From the NCBI GenBank assembly GCA_946811695.1, contig OX328123.1:13930162-13994161 (forward strand): a stretch of 64,000 nucleotides of DNA, read 5' to 3'. Both the position numbers and the translations under genes were made by a program. The notes below the pieces were generated by a model. The model did not search any database and had not been told where the DNA came from. It worked only from the letters and a program-made list of their open reading frames with translations. Shown here in pieces: positions 21,578-32,625 of this stretch (positions are counted from its first letter, which is position 1; each line of letters begins with the position of its first letter). This DNA comes from Gonocerus acuteangulatus (taxonomy: Eukaryota > Arthropoda > Insecta > Hemiptera > Coreidae).

Positions 21578-21880
21578 TATACAGGGGGTCCCACATTGAG
21601 ATGTCATAATTTTAAGGGTTTATTCTGCACCTCATTTGTAGTTCAGGGACGCAGAAATGAGCGTCCTATCTCAACATGTAGCAGAGCTATTCAAACTTTT
21701 GTATATTTTCAAAACTATTGGGTTTTCTCATGAAAAACTGTGTTTTCGGGATTTCTGGTCTATGTATCGTAAATGACGCCCACATTTTTAGAATCTAAAT
21801 TAAATTTCTAATAAGAAACACCCGTTGTCATGTTGTCATGTAAATTAGGAGCTACACTAAGAGCCATAAAGATGAGAAAT
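21578..21880 (+). mobile_element. TATACAGGG-ended element, partial
   Basis: Starts TATACAGGGGGTCCCACATT. Its reverse complement parallels the 15320-17101 region, including one 85-bp satellite-unit equivalent. No transposase seen; right end not located. Confidence 0.6.
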
Positions 21881-21889
21881 ATTTTTATT

Positions 21890-22452
21890 AGAGTTTTCTT
21901 AACTTTCTTAAATTTTTCTGTCAAAGTGGTTTTGGGCTGGGCGATGATATGTCTGCGAGTGAGTGGCATTTGACAAATACATATTAGATTTTGAATAAAA
22001 AAAGTTTCGTTAACTGTCAACATATCACCAGCAAGAATTCAATAATTTCAAGCAATTTCCTTTCAACCACCACTAATAAGAAATACATTAGCCTTGCTCT
22101 TGACCTGTATTGACGTTTTACTGACTTGGAAACGTCAAAATGTGGCTTTACCTTTGGTCGGGAAACTACAAACCCGATTTCATAATTCAGTGTACTCCAT
22201 CATAGCATAAAGGAAATAGAACCACTTTCCTAGAACACCTCGCTTCAAAGCCGGCTCAGATGGAATTCTTAACACTTTCACGTGTAACTTTAACTCTATT
22301 CCCACACACTTTCCTTTAACTGGAACCCTTTTATAACAAACAATCCATATTCCGTTTAAATCTGAAATATTACCCAATTCATATCATTATTATGTGGTTT
22401 TGTTCTGCTTCATGGCAATTTACACCTTACATTTGTGTTTACTAAGTGCATC

Positions 22453-22455
<3 letters not shown>
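21890..22455. other. repeat F remnant, then no recognised gene
   Basis: 21890-21960 resembles 62220-62260 inverted (CTGGGCGATAATAGGTC). Frames at 21808-22023 and 22180-22377 (minus) are unrecognised. Confidence 0.4.
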
Positions 22456-22495
<40 letters not shown>

Positions 22496-22517
22496 TAGAT
22501 ATATATATATATATAGA

Positions 22518-23458
22518 TATACAGTAGAACTTAGATAATTCGAACCTCTAGGGACCGATAAAAAAGTTCGAATTATCCAAAATTCGAATCACAAAAGCTT
22601 TTGAAAATAAAGTGGTAAAAAATCGAATTTCATATTTTCTCACATTTCATTTAAACAATAACAAATATTTCATAAATTGATGATTACGTACACATGTAAT
22701 AAATAATTTAAAAAAAAAAGTAAAAATTAAAGTCTATTGTTTTGAAAAAAGTCATTTTCATGAGCAAGAATGTTTTCATTATTTTTCAGGTAAGTTGATA
22801 AAGTGTTAGGAGGAATTCTAAAGTCCTTGGCAATTTCAGATTTTTTCTTTATTCCATTTTCAACTTATTCAATTGCAGCTATTTTCTCTGGCAACGTTAA
22901 AGTTTTATAACTGGTAAGCTTCGAGATCTTAAAGCAAGAAGTCATTGAACTGCGCTGTACCCCGGAAATTCAAGGCACAAACAATACAACAGATCTAGAC
23001 GCTGACTCACTTATAACTGAATAAGAAATGAGAGGGATGGTGGAAGGGAATTCTAGGATAAAACAGTATGGTGTATGAAACTACAACCCCTGGAAGGGAG
23101 GAAGCGCGACCCACCACTTTGCAGAACTCCAAGAACTAGACTATGGGTCATTCCATGTTAAATCAACACACTTTTTTTACCTCTCAAAGATGGAACCGCC
23201 GCGCTTCTTGTCCCGGAACCCCTTACATCCGTATCTTACTATCCTTCTTACCCGAGGGGACAATATTTAAAAAAAAATTAAGATCGAACATCTCCCATTG
23301 GAGGTAAAGACTCGTAAAAAAAATTCGAATTATCCAAAATTTTATTCGAATTAACCACGATTTTTTTACATTGTTTATGCCCTAAATTCTAGGGACCGAA
23401 AGAAATATTCGAATTAACCACGATTTCGAATTATCGAAGTTCGAATTATCCATGTTCC

Positions 23459-23462
<4 letters not shown>
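22518..23462 (-). mobile_element. pogo/Tigger-like element, decayed
   Basis: Terminal inverted repeats begin CAGTAGAACTTAGATAATTC on the left and, read inverted from the right, AAGTGGAACATGGATAATTC. They contain several TTCGAATTATC motifs and are flanked by TA. CAGT(A)GAACCTCGATAA-type ends are typical of pogo/Tigger. A minus-strand CENP-B-like helix-turn-helix remnant inside supports the call. Only about 945 bp remain, so most of the transposase is gone. Confidence 0.85.
22735..22922 (-). pseudogene. pogo transposase N-terminal helix-turn-helix remnant
   Basis: The minus strand reads TLPEKIAAIE, a stop, VENGIKKKSEIAKDFRIPP and NTLSTYLKNNENIL. This is the psq/CENP-B-type helix-turn-helix that pogo and Tigger transposases use to bind their own terminal repeats: the K(x)AIE, S-E-I-A-K-x-F and TLSTYLKN positions are all conserved. 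An in-frame stop sits between the first two helices, and nothing of the DDE catalytic domain or second helix-turn-helix could be found downstream before the TIR. It lies well inside the TIRs at 22518 and 23462 and reads towards the left end. CENP-B-like host genes share this fold, but the TIR context favours a transposon. Confidence 0.85.
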
Positions 23463-23500
<38 letters not shown>

Positions 23501-23542
23501 TATATTTATATACACATATATATATATATACATATTATATAC

Positions 23543-23597
<55 letters not shown>
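23463..23597. repeat. compound (TA)n microsatellite
   Basis: TA repeats interrupted by CA and TTATATACA units, adjoining the right end of the pogo element. Confidence 0.95.
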
Positions 23598-23598
<1 letters not shown>

Positions 23599-23763
23599 TT
23601 ATTTGAAGAACCTGGCAGGAGTTGCTTCCCAAAATTTCTTATAACATTAACTCATAATAATAACGTTTTCAACCTGTTCAAGTTCATTATCAGTCATCTT
23701 ACATTAAGTCATGTTAAGGTCTATTTTACTTTTAAATTTCATTTCAATGTCGAATATTGAATT

Positions 23764-23924
23764 TTGAGAGTGAAAATTAAATCCGAGAAAGAATCTTCAT
23801 GATTTGTTGCGTGGACATGTTATATTCACACTGAATAGTGTGAATAATAACAGTGTGAATATAACTTTTCCACTCAACAAATCATGAAGATTCCTCCTCG
23901 GAATTAATTTTCACTTTCACAAGG
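23764..23924. repeat. long near-perfect hairpin
   Basis: Two arms of about 68 bases (from GAGTGAAAATTAAATCCGAG to TTATATTCACACT) separated by about 20 bases, roughly 90% identical by eye. Foldback MITE; no coding capacity. Confidence 0.8.
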
Positions 23925-23933
23925 TAGAGAACC

Positions 23934-24146
23934 AGTATAGTGTGAGAGATATAACTTGTCACTTGGCTTTGGACGGGTAGGGGAAGGTGGAGGCGCCACT
24001 AGCCAATGACGGCCTTGCTGGGTTTCCACTACTCCCTCTCCTAGTCCTGCACTTGGCAGAGCTGTGACTAGGAGGGTTGTAGAACTGGCAACGTCGAGCC
24101 CCCTCTGCGCTTTCCCCGTGTGGCAAGTTATATCTCTCACTATACT
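23934..24146. mobile_element. short MITE with 23-25-bp TIRs
   Basis: AGTATAGTGTGAGAGATATA plus ACTTG at the left and its inverse (two bases shorter) at 24124-24146. The interior is GC-rich for this window and contains another inverted pair (CCTCTCCTAGTC and GACTAGGAGG). Confidence 0.7.
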
Positions 24147-24279
24147 TTCTTCACCTTTTAAAGGGTTAATAATCTTTGATTTGTATGAACCCAAGAAGTT
24201 GAATTTGGCAGATTATTGCTTCGGATGGAGCTTCTCATTATGCTTTGGGTTCCTGATTATTAAAAGGTATATCATTCAT

Positions 24280-24607
24280 CTTTCTCCAGGGAGAAGAAGG
24301 ACTAACCTGGAGGTGTATGAGGCTTATAAAGAAAAAAATGTTGTCCATTTCATCCGTGTGGGAAGACTCCGATGGGCCGGTCATGTGGCTCGAATGGATC
24401 CAGGAGAACTGCCAAGGAAGACAATGGAAGAAGTGCTCCATGGAAGCAGAAGACGTTGGAGGCCGAAGCTCCGTTGGAAGGATGGACTTGTTCGTGATGC
24501 TAGGACCCTATTGGCGTACAGAACTGGATGGTTGCTGCACAAGATCGGGACAGCTGGCGGAAGCTGATTCAGGAGGCCCTGACCTAGCAATGGGTTGTGC
24601 GCCAGTT
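24280..24607 (+). pseudogene. LINE 3' end, RTE-like C-terminus with GTAA tail
   Basis: The plus strand reads VGRLRWAGHVARM, then PRKTMEEVLHGSRRRWRPKL and, after a frame change, DSWRKLIQEAL. These match the conserved C-terminal end of a large group of arthropod non-LTR polymerases (RLRWxGHVxRM...P...GRRxRGRPxxRW). It ends CGCCAGTTAAGTAAGT, the kind of (GTAA)n 3' tail such elements carry; the rest of the tail appears at 25199-25212 because a Jockey copy has landed in it. Only the last 100 or so residues are present, with at least one frameshift, so it is a dead 5'-truncated copy. RTE-like placement is my best guess. Confidence 0.75.
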
Positions 24608-24615
24608 AAGTAAGT

Positions 24616-25198
24616 TTTTTTATTTATAATAAAGCGTTTATTAACATCTGCACAAATAATATAGTACATTGGTTAATTGTGATAAATAAAAACATTTTTA
24701 TGATTTCACATAATGAGATTACAGAAAAGAAAAAAATAGTACATACTTAAATTATTAAAAGAAAAAAGAAAAAAAAAAGATAAATAAATAAATAAAAGGG
24801 GAAACAAATAATAAGAATTAATAATAAGAAAAACAAATGAAATGATAAAATATAATTTAAATAGAAATTTGGAAGGAGCCAATCATAATTGACACTACCT
24901 AGTTAAACGCTTTTATTTGTCCTTTAAGTGCGAAGTTGATCACGAGGCCAAGATCTCTTTAGCCTTTTAGGAGGGTTTTCGGGGTGGGATTGAGAGGAGA
25001 GGGATTGAGCTCTGGGATTGGGATGAGCAGATAGTTTGGAGTGAAAGGTTAGGAATCGGGATTTAGCTAGTTCATGGATGAAAGGGATATTGAGGTCATG
25101 ATGAAGGGTTTTATTGGAGACGAAGAAAGGGGCATTAACTATTTTGCGTAGGACTTTGGATTGGAATGCCTGTATTCTCTGTATATTTGATCTTTTGG
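24616..25198 (-). pseudogene. Jockey-type LINE, 5'-truncated
   Basis: The minus strand from about 25190 reads QRIQAFQSKVLRKIVNAP, TLHHDLNIPFIHELAKSRFL, TFHSKLSAHPNPRAQSLSSQ and KRSWPRDQL without a break. This is the C-terminal end of a Jockey-clade ORF2, close to the copies at 40.3 kb and 46.5 kb. It is followed on the sense strand by a 3' UTR and a short A-rich tail next to the left flank. AAGTAAGT flanks both ends (24608-24615 and from 25199), but the target is itself a GTAA repeat, so duplication length is ambiguous. Upstream RT and endonuclease are missing because insertion was 5'-truncated; inert. Confidence 0.85.
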
Positions 25199-25486
25199 AA
25201 GTAAGTAAGTAATTTCATTCATCTTCCAGTTTTTAAATTCCATGGACTCATTCAATATTTTTATTAAAACTGCCTGAAGATGAAATTAAAACACATAAAT
25301 AATTGATAATAATAATTATACTTGTTGACCAGCATGATAGGTATTTTATTTTGTTAATAAACTGAATTTTACGAACTCACTTAAGATGTTTTTTCGGCGT
25401 AGCGTCGCTAAATGTAGCAGCTGCGTCAACTTAAAAATAGGTAAAAGTTGCTATTCGTCAATAAAATAAATAAATAAAATAATTGT

Positions 25487-25672
25487 TCATATGTTTATTG
25501 TAATTTTAAAACGTCCCTCTATAATTGAGAACGATTTTTGGGACGGGTAAACCTTTGGTTGCCAACAATTGCTAGCAAGGATTACTAGCCAGCCCCTAGT
25601 AGGAGTCGAACCCACGACCCTTAGCATAGAGTTTTTAAACCCTAAAACTCCAAGCCACTGGAACTCATACAA
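25487..25672 (-). repeat. tRNA-derived SINE, second family, copy 1
   Basis: The minus strand has CCAGTGGCTTGGAGTTTTAG (A-box region) and GGGTCGTGGGTTCGACTCC (B box), then CTACTAGGGG. It shares GGGTCGTGGGTTCGAxTCC with the SINE at 39280-39491. The tail is AT-rich with GGGACGTTTTAAAATTAC. No clear target duplication. Confidence 0.7.
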
Positions 25673-25679
25673 ATGCAGT

Positions 25680-26489
25680 CTAGATGATGTTATACTATTA
25701 TTTGCAAATTTTTACAGAGTTTTTGGAAGTAAAATACACTCTTTGGACAAATAAACAAACGAAACGAACCGTGAAACAAGCACAGAAAAAATTTAGTGAC
25801 AGAAAGAGCAGAATATAGAAAAATAGCAGAAGATTGAATGTAAGTTCCCTTCAATTCTGAGAACGTCAAAATTTTCTTCTTCCATTGCCTAGTAACCGCA
25901 CGTACGAATATGGAACTGACATTCAAATGGGTGACAGTCTCCTTATCTTCTGCTTCTAACTACCTCGTAGGGCCTATTTCATATTTTTCTGGGTCGGGTT
26001 CTCCCTCTACAGCTGTAGTACAGTCAAAGCACTTTTACTGAACGCTATTTCAAGCTCCTTGAAGAAATTACAGCCAAAAAATTTGATTTCCCCTTTTTAA
26101 TTAATGGATCAATCTCATCCTTGTCTTCTGGGTTTGACTCTATATTTTCCAGAATGCCTATTTGCAGTAGAATGGCTGAAAGTTTCCGAACATTTATTAA
26201 TAAGCCCATCTGACTGAAAATTGGCCTAATAATGCTAATGGCCGTCGTAGCAACAGATAATTGCAAACTGTCACACCGTGATTGTCAGCAAAACCCTTGA
26301 AAATAATTATGTCCGCGCTCTAATGAAACTTGCAGCCAAATTTCGGTTCGCAGACTTCTTTATATAGGTCAGGTTTATAATTAAGTACAGCAGGAATGAT
26401 TTTTACATGCGGGTTTGTGTTATCATTTTTTTTATTAAATCCTAAGAAACCACTTATATCATGTTACGCTTTGGGAATTCGATAAAGAA
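25680..26489. other. no recognised gene
   Basis: Several short frames on the minus strand (25690-25926, 26045-26266), none resembling a known family. Confidence 0.4.
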
Positions 26490-26740
26490 GAAAATGCCGA
26501 GAAAACTTGTAGAAACATATGGCGAAAATGTCATTAGAGAGAGACAAGTGCTTTGAACGATTTTGAGCGGGGAACCGCAAGGTCGTACAGGTGGACCAAC
26601 AGAGCTTGACGACCAACTCCTGCAGGATACTGTAGAAGAAAATTATACTGAAAATACTGTTACTGTGTTGTAACAGTCGAAGAGCTAGCAGAGAAATTTG
26701 GGTCGACATATTCTACAGTTCACCGACATAAAACGACATT
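26490..26740 (+). pseudogene. mariner-like transposase N-terminal remnant
   Basis: With one stop and one shift the plus strand reads VETYGENVIRERQVL, a stop, ILSGEPQGRTGGPTELDDQL, then VEELAEKFGSTYSTVHRH. This is the paired helix-turn-helix of mariner transposases, which binds the element ends (family pattern W/F-x-R-F-x-x-G...GRPxxxDxxLLxxxVE...VxELAxxLGxSxSTVxRHL). The catalytic DDD domain is not found afterwards: 26741-27190 is unrecognised, and I see no TIR on either side. It is a decayed fragment. Sequence differs clearly from the mariner at 47.7 kb, so it is a separate lineage. SETMAR-type host fusions are excluded by the stop. Confidence 0.72.
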
Positions 26741-27984
26741 AATTATATGATGACCTGATACTTGAATAGTTGCTCACATCAGCGTGTACTTGGGTCATAG
26801 AGGTAGTAAATTTTCTGCCAGTATGTTCTGTATACGAAGAGGTGTTTACATTCAATTTGTTATCAAATGAATATATAACCAATAAAAACTGTTTGAAGGA
26901 AGTAGAATAAACGTTGGTAGATATAAGCGTGTGGCTGATTGATAGGCCAAGTAGATTCGTTAGTAGCTCGTACACAGCACTGTAGGACTTGGCTTTCCTC
27001 CCTACATCCCTACACATTGTCCTTTACCTCCCACGCCCTCTCAATCATTTCGGGAAAATGTGTCGGAAAATGTGACTTGGATTGGGAATTCAATTCCATA
27101 GGCAATATTCAGGAGGCTCATTTTTATTCAGCACGCTTCTGACACAGCAGGACATCTTTTGATATTTACAAAAAAAAAAGTCCCACTCGCAAGAACTGCG
27201 TCATCTTAGCGCAGTTCCGTACATCTCGAAGAAATGGAATAGAGTGGGCAACACAAATCACAGGAAACTGACAGTAGCCAACTTACACAGAAGTGGATAA
27301 TTCTTAATCCTCATTCTGGAGGGAGGCTGTATACGTCAATACAATTATGTACTGAAAACGTACGTATTCGACTACTGCTAGGAAGGCTCTATTTCAAACA
27401 AACAAAAATTCGTTGCCATTTTAAGTATCTAGTTTTACAAGCAAATTCATTTTAATGTTAAAATCAACAGTACATAAATATTTACTTCATGGCGAATGAA
27501 TTTCCATTTTCTCGTGGGTTAAATCTTTGCTATAAAATAAGAAATAATGATAACTTCAGTTGTAACAGTATGAGGAAGGTTATATAGATAGGGGAATTAA
27601 AAACAAACTTATGTATACGCCATCATGATTAGCCACAGCCATCATGATTACCACAGCCACTCCAAACTATTACCAATATCTTTCACAGTTTCATGGCTTA
27701 TTTTACTAAAATACTAATTTTACTGATTACGGACAGAAAAGTCCAGGCACTGGAACACGAGTTTTTGGTCGTCCAACGTCGTCCTTGAATGATGTCAATT
27801 GCAGAGTGTGGCAAAAACGAAACTAAAAAAAGGCGAATAAGAAAGAAAATATAAATATCTTTAATAAAGGTAGCTGTAAAAAAAAACTGAGGACCAAAAC
27901 TTAAAATATGTTGATAACTTTGATTCTAGTGATAGTACAGATGATTGAATGTATCAAACGTCAATCAAGGGGGTGATTTCGAAA
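26741..27984. other. no recognised gene; one family G hairpin at 27191-27218
   Basis: The hairpin GAACTGCG...CGCAGTTC with the lead CCCACTCGCA matches the family G terminus. The rest holds no recognisable coding sequence or RNA gene. Confidence 0.4.
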
Positions 27985-28990
27985 ATAATGTCCTTGAATT
28001 GAGTATATGTGTTATAGTTAGGAGTTGGTTACATTGTCTACATGTTGGTGCGTCTTGTCTAGTCATTAGGTGTCCGTGAGTAAGTAGAGAATGGCCAATT
28101 CGGAGTTAGAACTACCTCTTCTCTCCGGTTTCCTCTTCTGCTGGATGGCCATTCTACCACTGTTTGTTTAATCTGTCGTAGTTTATTGTCGTTAGTGTTG
28201 TGCCATGCTGTCTGCCACTGAATAAGTCATTGTTGGTATAATATGTCGTTAGGTCATCGTAAATTGTTTCTATGTTCTGTAGTGTGGTTGCTAATTTGGC
28301 TTGAATGTCAACATCTGAGCTTTGTGTAATGTCTACGTGCTCAAGTAGCCATATCAGTGTTACTTGTTTATTTAAATTTTGGAATCGAATAATTTCGTTT
28401 AAAATTTTCGTTGCCAAAGGGTGTGCATTGAATGTGTTATGAATCGTTTTTAGTGAGCTCAAAGAGTCTGTGAACAAAATTACTTTTTTCTATTCGGTGT
28501 CCTTTACGTTGTCCAAAGCTAACAACATAGCCTGCAACTCAGCAGACTATGAACTAGATACTGTTGCTAGCATTTGTTGAAAAACCATTCCTCCGATTAT
28601 TGCAGCAGCACCAGTTCCTACCTCAGTCCGAGAGCCATCACTGAAAGTAAAGAGACTGTCAGGGTTCCCGTTAAGTATTTGTTTGAAACATAATTTGTAA
28701 ACTCGTCGGATTTTTTGTAGTTCGTCAATTTTGTGTCTATTGTTAAATTTCGTATTTGCCAAGGAGGTATTTCGAGTAATGTGTTCGTAAGTATGTATTC
28801 TTCATACCTGACAAAGAGAGGTCTTGGTCTAGTACACTCTTACATATATTTATTGTAGAAAGGGTTATTGAGAACCGTATTCGTGCAGGCGAAAAGCGTG
28901 TTTCATGCATAACGTTTTCCTTCTGTATGCTAATGGAAGTTCTCCTGCTTCTACATAAATACTGCTTATCGGACTAAACTTGAACGCTAT
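27985..28990 (-). pseudogene. I-type LINE ORF2 C-terminal third, decayed
   Basis: Minus strand, in order: AGELPLAYRR (matching AESGEPPLELRR of the intact I element), a degenerate linker, FTFSDGSRTEVGTGAAAIIG (first RNase H Asp), a break, FTDSLSSL (third acidic position), LIWLLEHVDI (the WLPGH loop, mutated), a frameshift, PSSRRGNRREEVV, and remnants of the terminal knuckle. So it spans the end of RT, RNase H and the C-terminal zinc region of an ORF2 related to that at 5388-9047 but clearly diverged. At least three frame breaks and stops. The RNase H Glu region is frameshifted. A dead relic of an older I-group lineage; no tail or target duplication recognised. Confidence 0.85.
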
Positions 28991-29044
28991 TGGCTAGACA
29001 GATTATTTTCTACAGAGAAAATAATTTTCCTAGAAGATAATATC

Positions 29045-29293
29045 GTCGATACAAAAGCAAACTAACGAATATGAAACTCAACACTTTTCAGAGTGGAAAA
29101 GTATTTATTCATAACTTTTTTTTTGGACAGTCAAATATTCGGCAGATTTGACCTTTTGATAGTGGAATACTTTCCCTTTAATAGAGTGAAGTCAGATTGA
29201 AGAATTTGCCGTAAATGAGTCCAGCAGAAATTATTAAAGATGGACAATGAAAGATGCATTTTTTCATATTCGTTAGTTTGCTTTTGTATCGAC
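29045..29293. mobile_element. foldback MITE with perfect 32-bp arms
   Basis: 29045-29076 is the exact reverse complement of 29262-29293 (core CAAACTAACGAATATGAAA), with a 185-base spacer lacking coding sequence. Perfect arms imply recent formation or conversion. Confidence 0.85.
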
Positions 29294-29299
29294 AATATA

Positions 29300-29880
29300 T
29301 TATAATGTAAATTCCTCATTGAAGGATTAAATATTAAATGTTGTGGCACACTTTGATATTAAAAGCTTTCCGAATTTAGCTGTATGTAGAGTAGTTGGTG
29401 CATTTGCAACTTTGACGGGAGCAAATGTATTCCCGCCTTCCACACATTAGACAATTATGCGTCGAGAACTTTGCACGCTTTGGCTCTCTGGGTGTGAGGA
29501 ATTTTAGTTATCCGCGTTAGTGTTTCTATTGAGAAGTATGATTTAGCGTTTATAATTCGAAAGTAGGTATGAATTATATATAGCAATATAGCTCAGGATT
29601 GGGTTTGGCTTCAAGAACTATATTGATAAGTTGTCTAATATGCCCGAAGTTGGTGAATGTATGAAGATGAATTTGAAGAGGCAGAAAATATTACCACTTC
29701 ACAGCCGTTATTTGCTAAGCTTTTTATTCCCTTTCACATACAATAAAAAAGAAATATAATCCAGGCACCCAAAAAAAGTGGTATTTTTTAAGGACACCAT
29801 ACAGACATTCCTGTGCGTTTCCGAATCTGGAGTCCGTTTCACCTCAGCACGTTTTAAGAGCATTTGAAGGTCAAATTTCG
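29300..29880. other. no recognised gene
   Basis: Nothing identified apart from short AT-rich frames. Confidence 0.4.
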
Positions 29881-30640
29881 GATGAAATCGTTAAATAAGA
29901 AAAACAAAAACTAGAGCTTCCATTGTTTTGAGGGTCGCTGAATTGGAATCCGCTTCATTTCAAAGACAAATATGTCCATTTTGCAAAAAATGAAACTCCA
30001 TTCAAAATTCTTTTTTATGCAAAATAGACATACTTGTACTTCAAATGAACTTGATCTTGCGCCGATGAGGTGAATCGGATCGAATTCAGCGACCCTCCCT
30101 AGATGGAAGCCAGTGATGGGCATCATATTATTTATAAATAAAAATACGAATTTATTCGTACTTGATATATTTATAAATACGAATATAAATAAATTCGTAT
30201 TCACCAGTGTAAATACGAATGTATTTTTATTCACGTATATTAGATATAAAAATACAAATAAAATTTTATTCGCAAATTTTCCTGCGAATACAAATAAATT
30301 CACAGAAAAAATTGTAAATAATCACAAAAAATGTAAATATTCACAAAAAATCAAGTGATTACAAAAAAAAAAACACATTAAAATATATGAATACAAATTT
30401 ATTCACATTATAATTTGTGATTACAAATTTATTCACAATAAAATTCACAAATAAATTATGAATTTATTCGAATGAACGATATGATGATAATACATTATTT
30501 TTAATGCGCTTAACGTCTCGGTTATTTGCGCGATTTTTTTTACCCCGAGCCCACCGCGGCACCACCAGCCACGCTGCAGGGTCATACTTGGAAGCTCTAG
30601 TTATTTCTTCTTTAACGACTTCATAAGAAATTTTACCTTC
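29880..30640. repeat. inverted arms around an ATTCGTATTTAT-rich MITE
   Basis: 29890-29930 (GAAATCGTTAAATAAGAAAA) pairs with 30590-30635 read inverted (TTCTTCTTTAACGACTTC). Between them, from about 30112 (CAGTGATGGGCATCATATTA) to about 30490, lies AT-rich sequence of short ATTCGTAT/ATACGAAT palindromes, in the style of the hAT-like MITE at 12.8 kb. Limits approximate. Confidence 0.5.
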
Positions 30641-30750
30641 TAATACTCTTAAACCTAAAGTGATGGGTGATGAGGTGAAATGGAAGCGGATTCATCGTGT
30701 CGAAATACATATGTATGGAATATATGTATAGTGTCTTGGGAAAATACCAC

Positions 30751-30895
<145 letters not shown>

Positions 30896-30959
30896 CTGTT
30901 TAATTAAGCAGGACTCGACCAATGTTCTCAAGAACCTTGGTTAAAGACAGTTCGTTGGC

Positions 30960-31020
30960 CAATCCATCATTTAAATAATGCTGGCGGGACTCGAACCCAT
31001 ATATCGCAGGACTCGGATAA
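30960..31020 (-). repeat. tRNA-like B-box fragment
   Basis: The minus strand reads TATGGGTTCGAGTCCCGCCA, a tRNA T-arm/B-box, but no A box or acceptor stem could be fitted. Probably a SINE remnant beside the (GT)n tract. Confidence 0.35.
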
Positions 31021-31099
31021 ACTATCACGAACAGACAGATTTACAGATTTTGATTCATCGATTTCGAAAAGATTTCACATCTCTGAAAATCCTATGTGT

Positions 31100-31700
31100 T
31101 TCATTAAATTCCCCTTTCAAAATCAAAGCTACCGGGTATCAGGACATCCAGGTATTGTAGCCAACAAGAAGGCCAACGATTTGGCAGGACTTGGTTCGGA
31201 AACGACACCTAGCGGAACACTGCCTTTTTTTTTTGTTTATCAATGGCCTGTGCTAATCGAGCATACCAAAAGCCAAAAAAAATTTGGTAACTTCTCTGAA
31301 AAGAAGAAAATCACAAATAAGTAGTCCTTCATAGACCATAAACATTTAGGCAACAAGGGCATTTTCTTAGTTTGGCCAGAAGGAACTTGAGGTAAATAGT
31401 AGCAATTATCTCGGGTAATTGTACCTTCAATAAACATAGAGGGTTTGTTATTATACATATTATAATAACAAACATATTATGTATAAACATATTGGCCTCA
31501 TCTTCTTACTATAAATACTAAGGAAATGAGGCCATCAACAGTCTGCAGTTGGTGTAAATACAAGGATGAGACACCTAAGCATGGTACACTTGAATGCGTA
31601 GCTTCGGAAGGAACACAGTTTTTACTTTTTAGTAGCTTTGGATGAAATCGATAAAATTCGAGCAGTATCTAAAGTTCATCAGGAGTTTAAGGTAAGGTCT
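31100..31700 (+). pseudogene. RNase H LINE C-terminal relic
   Basis: The plus strand gives YRVSGHPGIVANKKANDLAG, the fourth RNase H block (WVPGHxGIxGNExADxLA), at about 31130-31190. A decayed stretch follows, then CSWCKYKDETPKHGTLEC at about 31545-31600, the C-terminal zinc knuckle, and LDEIDKIRAVSKVHQEF. Order and spacing match the tail of an RNase H-bearing non-LTR polymerase such as the fragment at 20345-20765. Several stops separate the pieces. The catalytic His remains readable, but the domain is incomplete, so no activity is possible. Clade cannot be determined from so little; R1/I-group is likely. Confidence 0.75.
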
Positions 31701-31813
31701 AACATTTTTCTGACCACGCAAACTAAGGCAATGTCCGACACCTCACAAGGCGGTGGGGTATAATATGAGTATTATATTAATATGTAGAGAATATAATGTT
31801 TTGCTGTATTATG

Positions 31814-32625
31814 TACTAGCTGTTACCCGGCGTGCCATGCTACACCTGCTTTTTGCATATAGAAAAGCCTAAATAAATTAAAAACCAAATAAGTATTATT
31901 AAAATCTAATAACACGAATCTGTAACTGTTTCGAACCCGTGACCTCCCAACTGTGAGTCCTAGACGACTTTGACATAACCTATAGCACCCCCCCCCCCCC
32001 CGTATCAAGACATACATGTATGCCAAGTTTGGTAAAAATCGGTCTAACGGTGAGGATTTTTAATAATAAAAAAAAAATATACAGAAAACAGCGGGTAGAC
32101 GTTTTTGACCTGGCCTATGACAATCCCCTGATCAATACCAACCTGTGTGCCCAGTTTGATCACAATCTGTGTAACGGTGTGGATTTGTATAAAGAACAAA
32201 CGTACAGACAGACAGCTGGTAGAGGTTTTTGACCTTGCTTACGGCACTCTCCAGATTAGGATCTACCTGTGTACCGAGTTTCGTCAAAATCGGACGAACG
32301 GTGTGGATTTGTATAAGGGACAAACATACAGACAGGCAGCTATAAGACGTTTTTGACTTAGCCTACGACAATCCCCAGATTAAGATCTACATGTGTACCG
32401 AGTTTAGTCAAAATCGGACGAACAATGAGGATTTGTATAAGGCACAAACATACAGACAGACAGCTGGTAGATTTTTTTGACCTAGCCTAGGAGATTTCCC
32501 GTATCAAGACCTACCTGTGTGCCAAGTTTGGTCAAAATCGGTCGAACGGTGTGGATTTGTATAAGGAACAAACAAAGAGAAAAACAGACAGACACGTGAT
32601 TTTTATATATATAGATATATTTATT
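31814..32625 (+). repeat. repeat family B, copy 2 (fullest)
   Basis: Begins ACTAGCTGTTACCCGGCGTG and ends GTGATTTTTATATATATAG. Between these lie about five diverged tandem units of roughly 122 bases, each with CAAGTTTGGTCAAAATCGG, GTGGATTTGTATAAGG and AGACAGACAG. A tRNA-like CACGGGTTCGAAAC (minus strand) lies in the first part. Unclassified; no coding. Confidence 0.85.
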
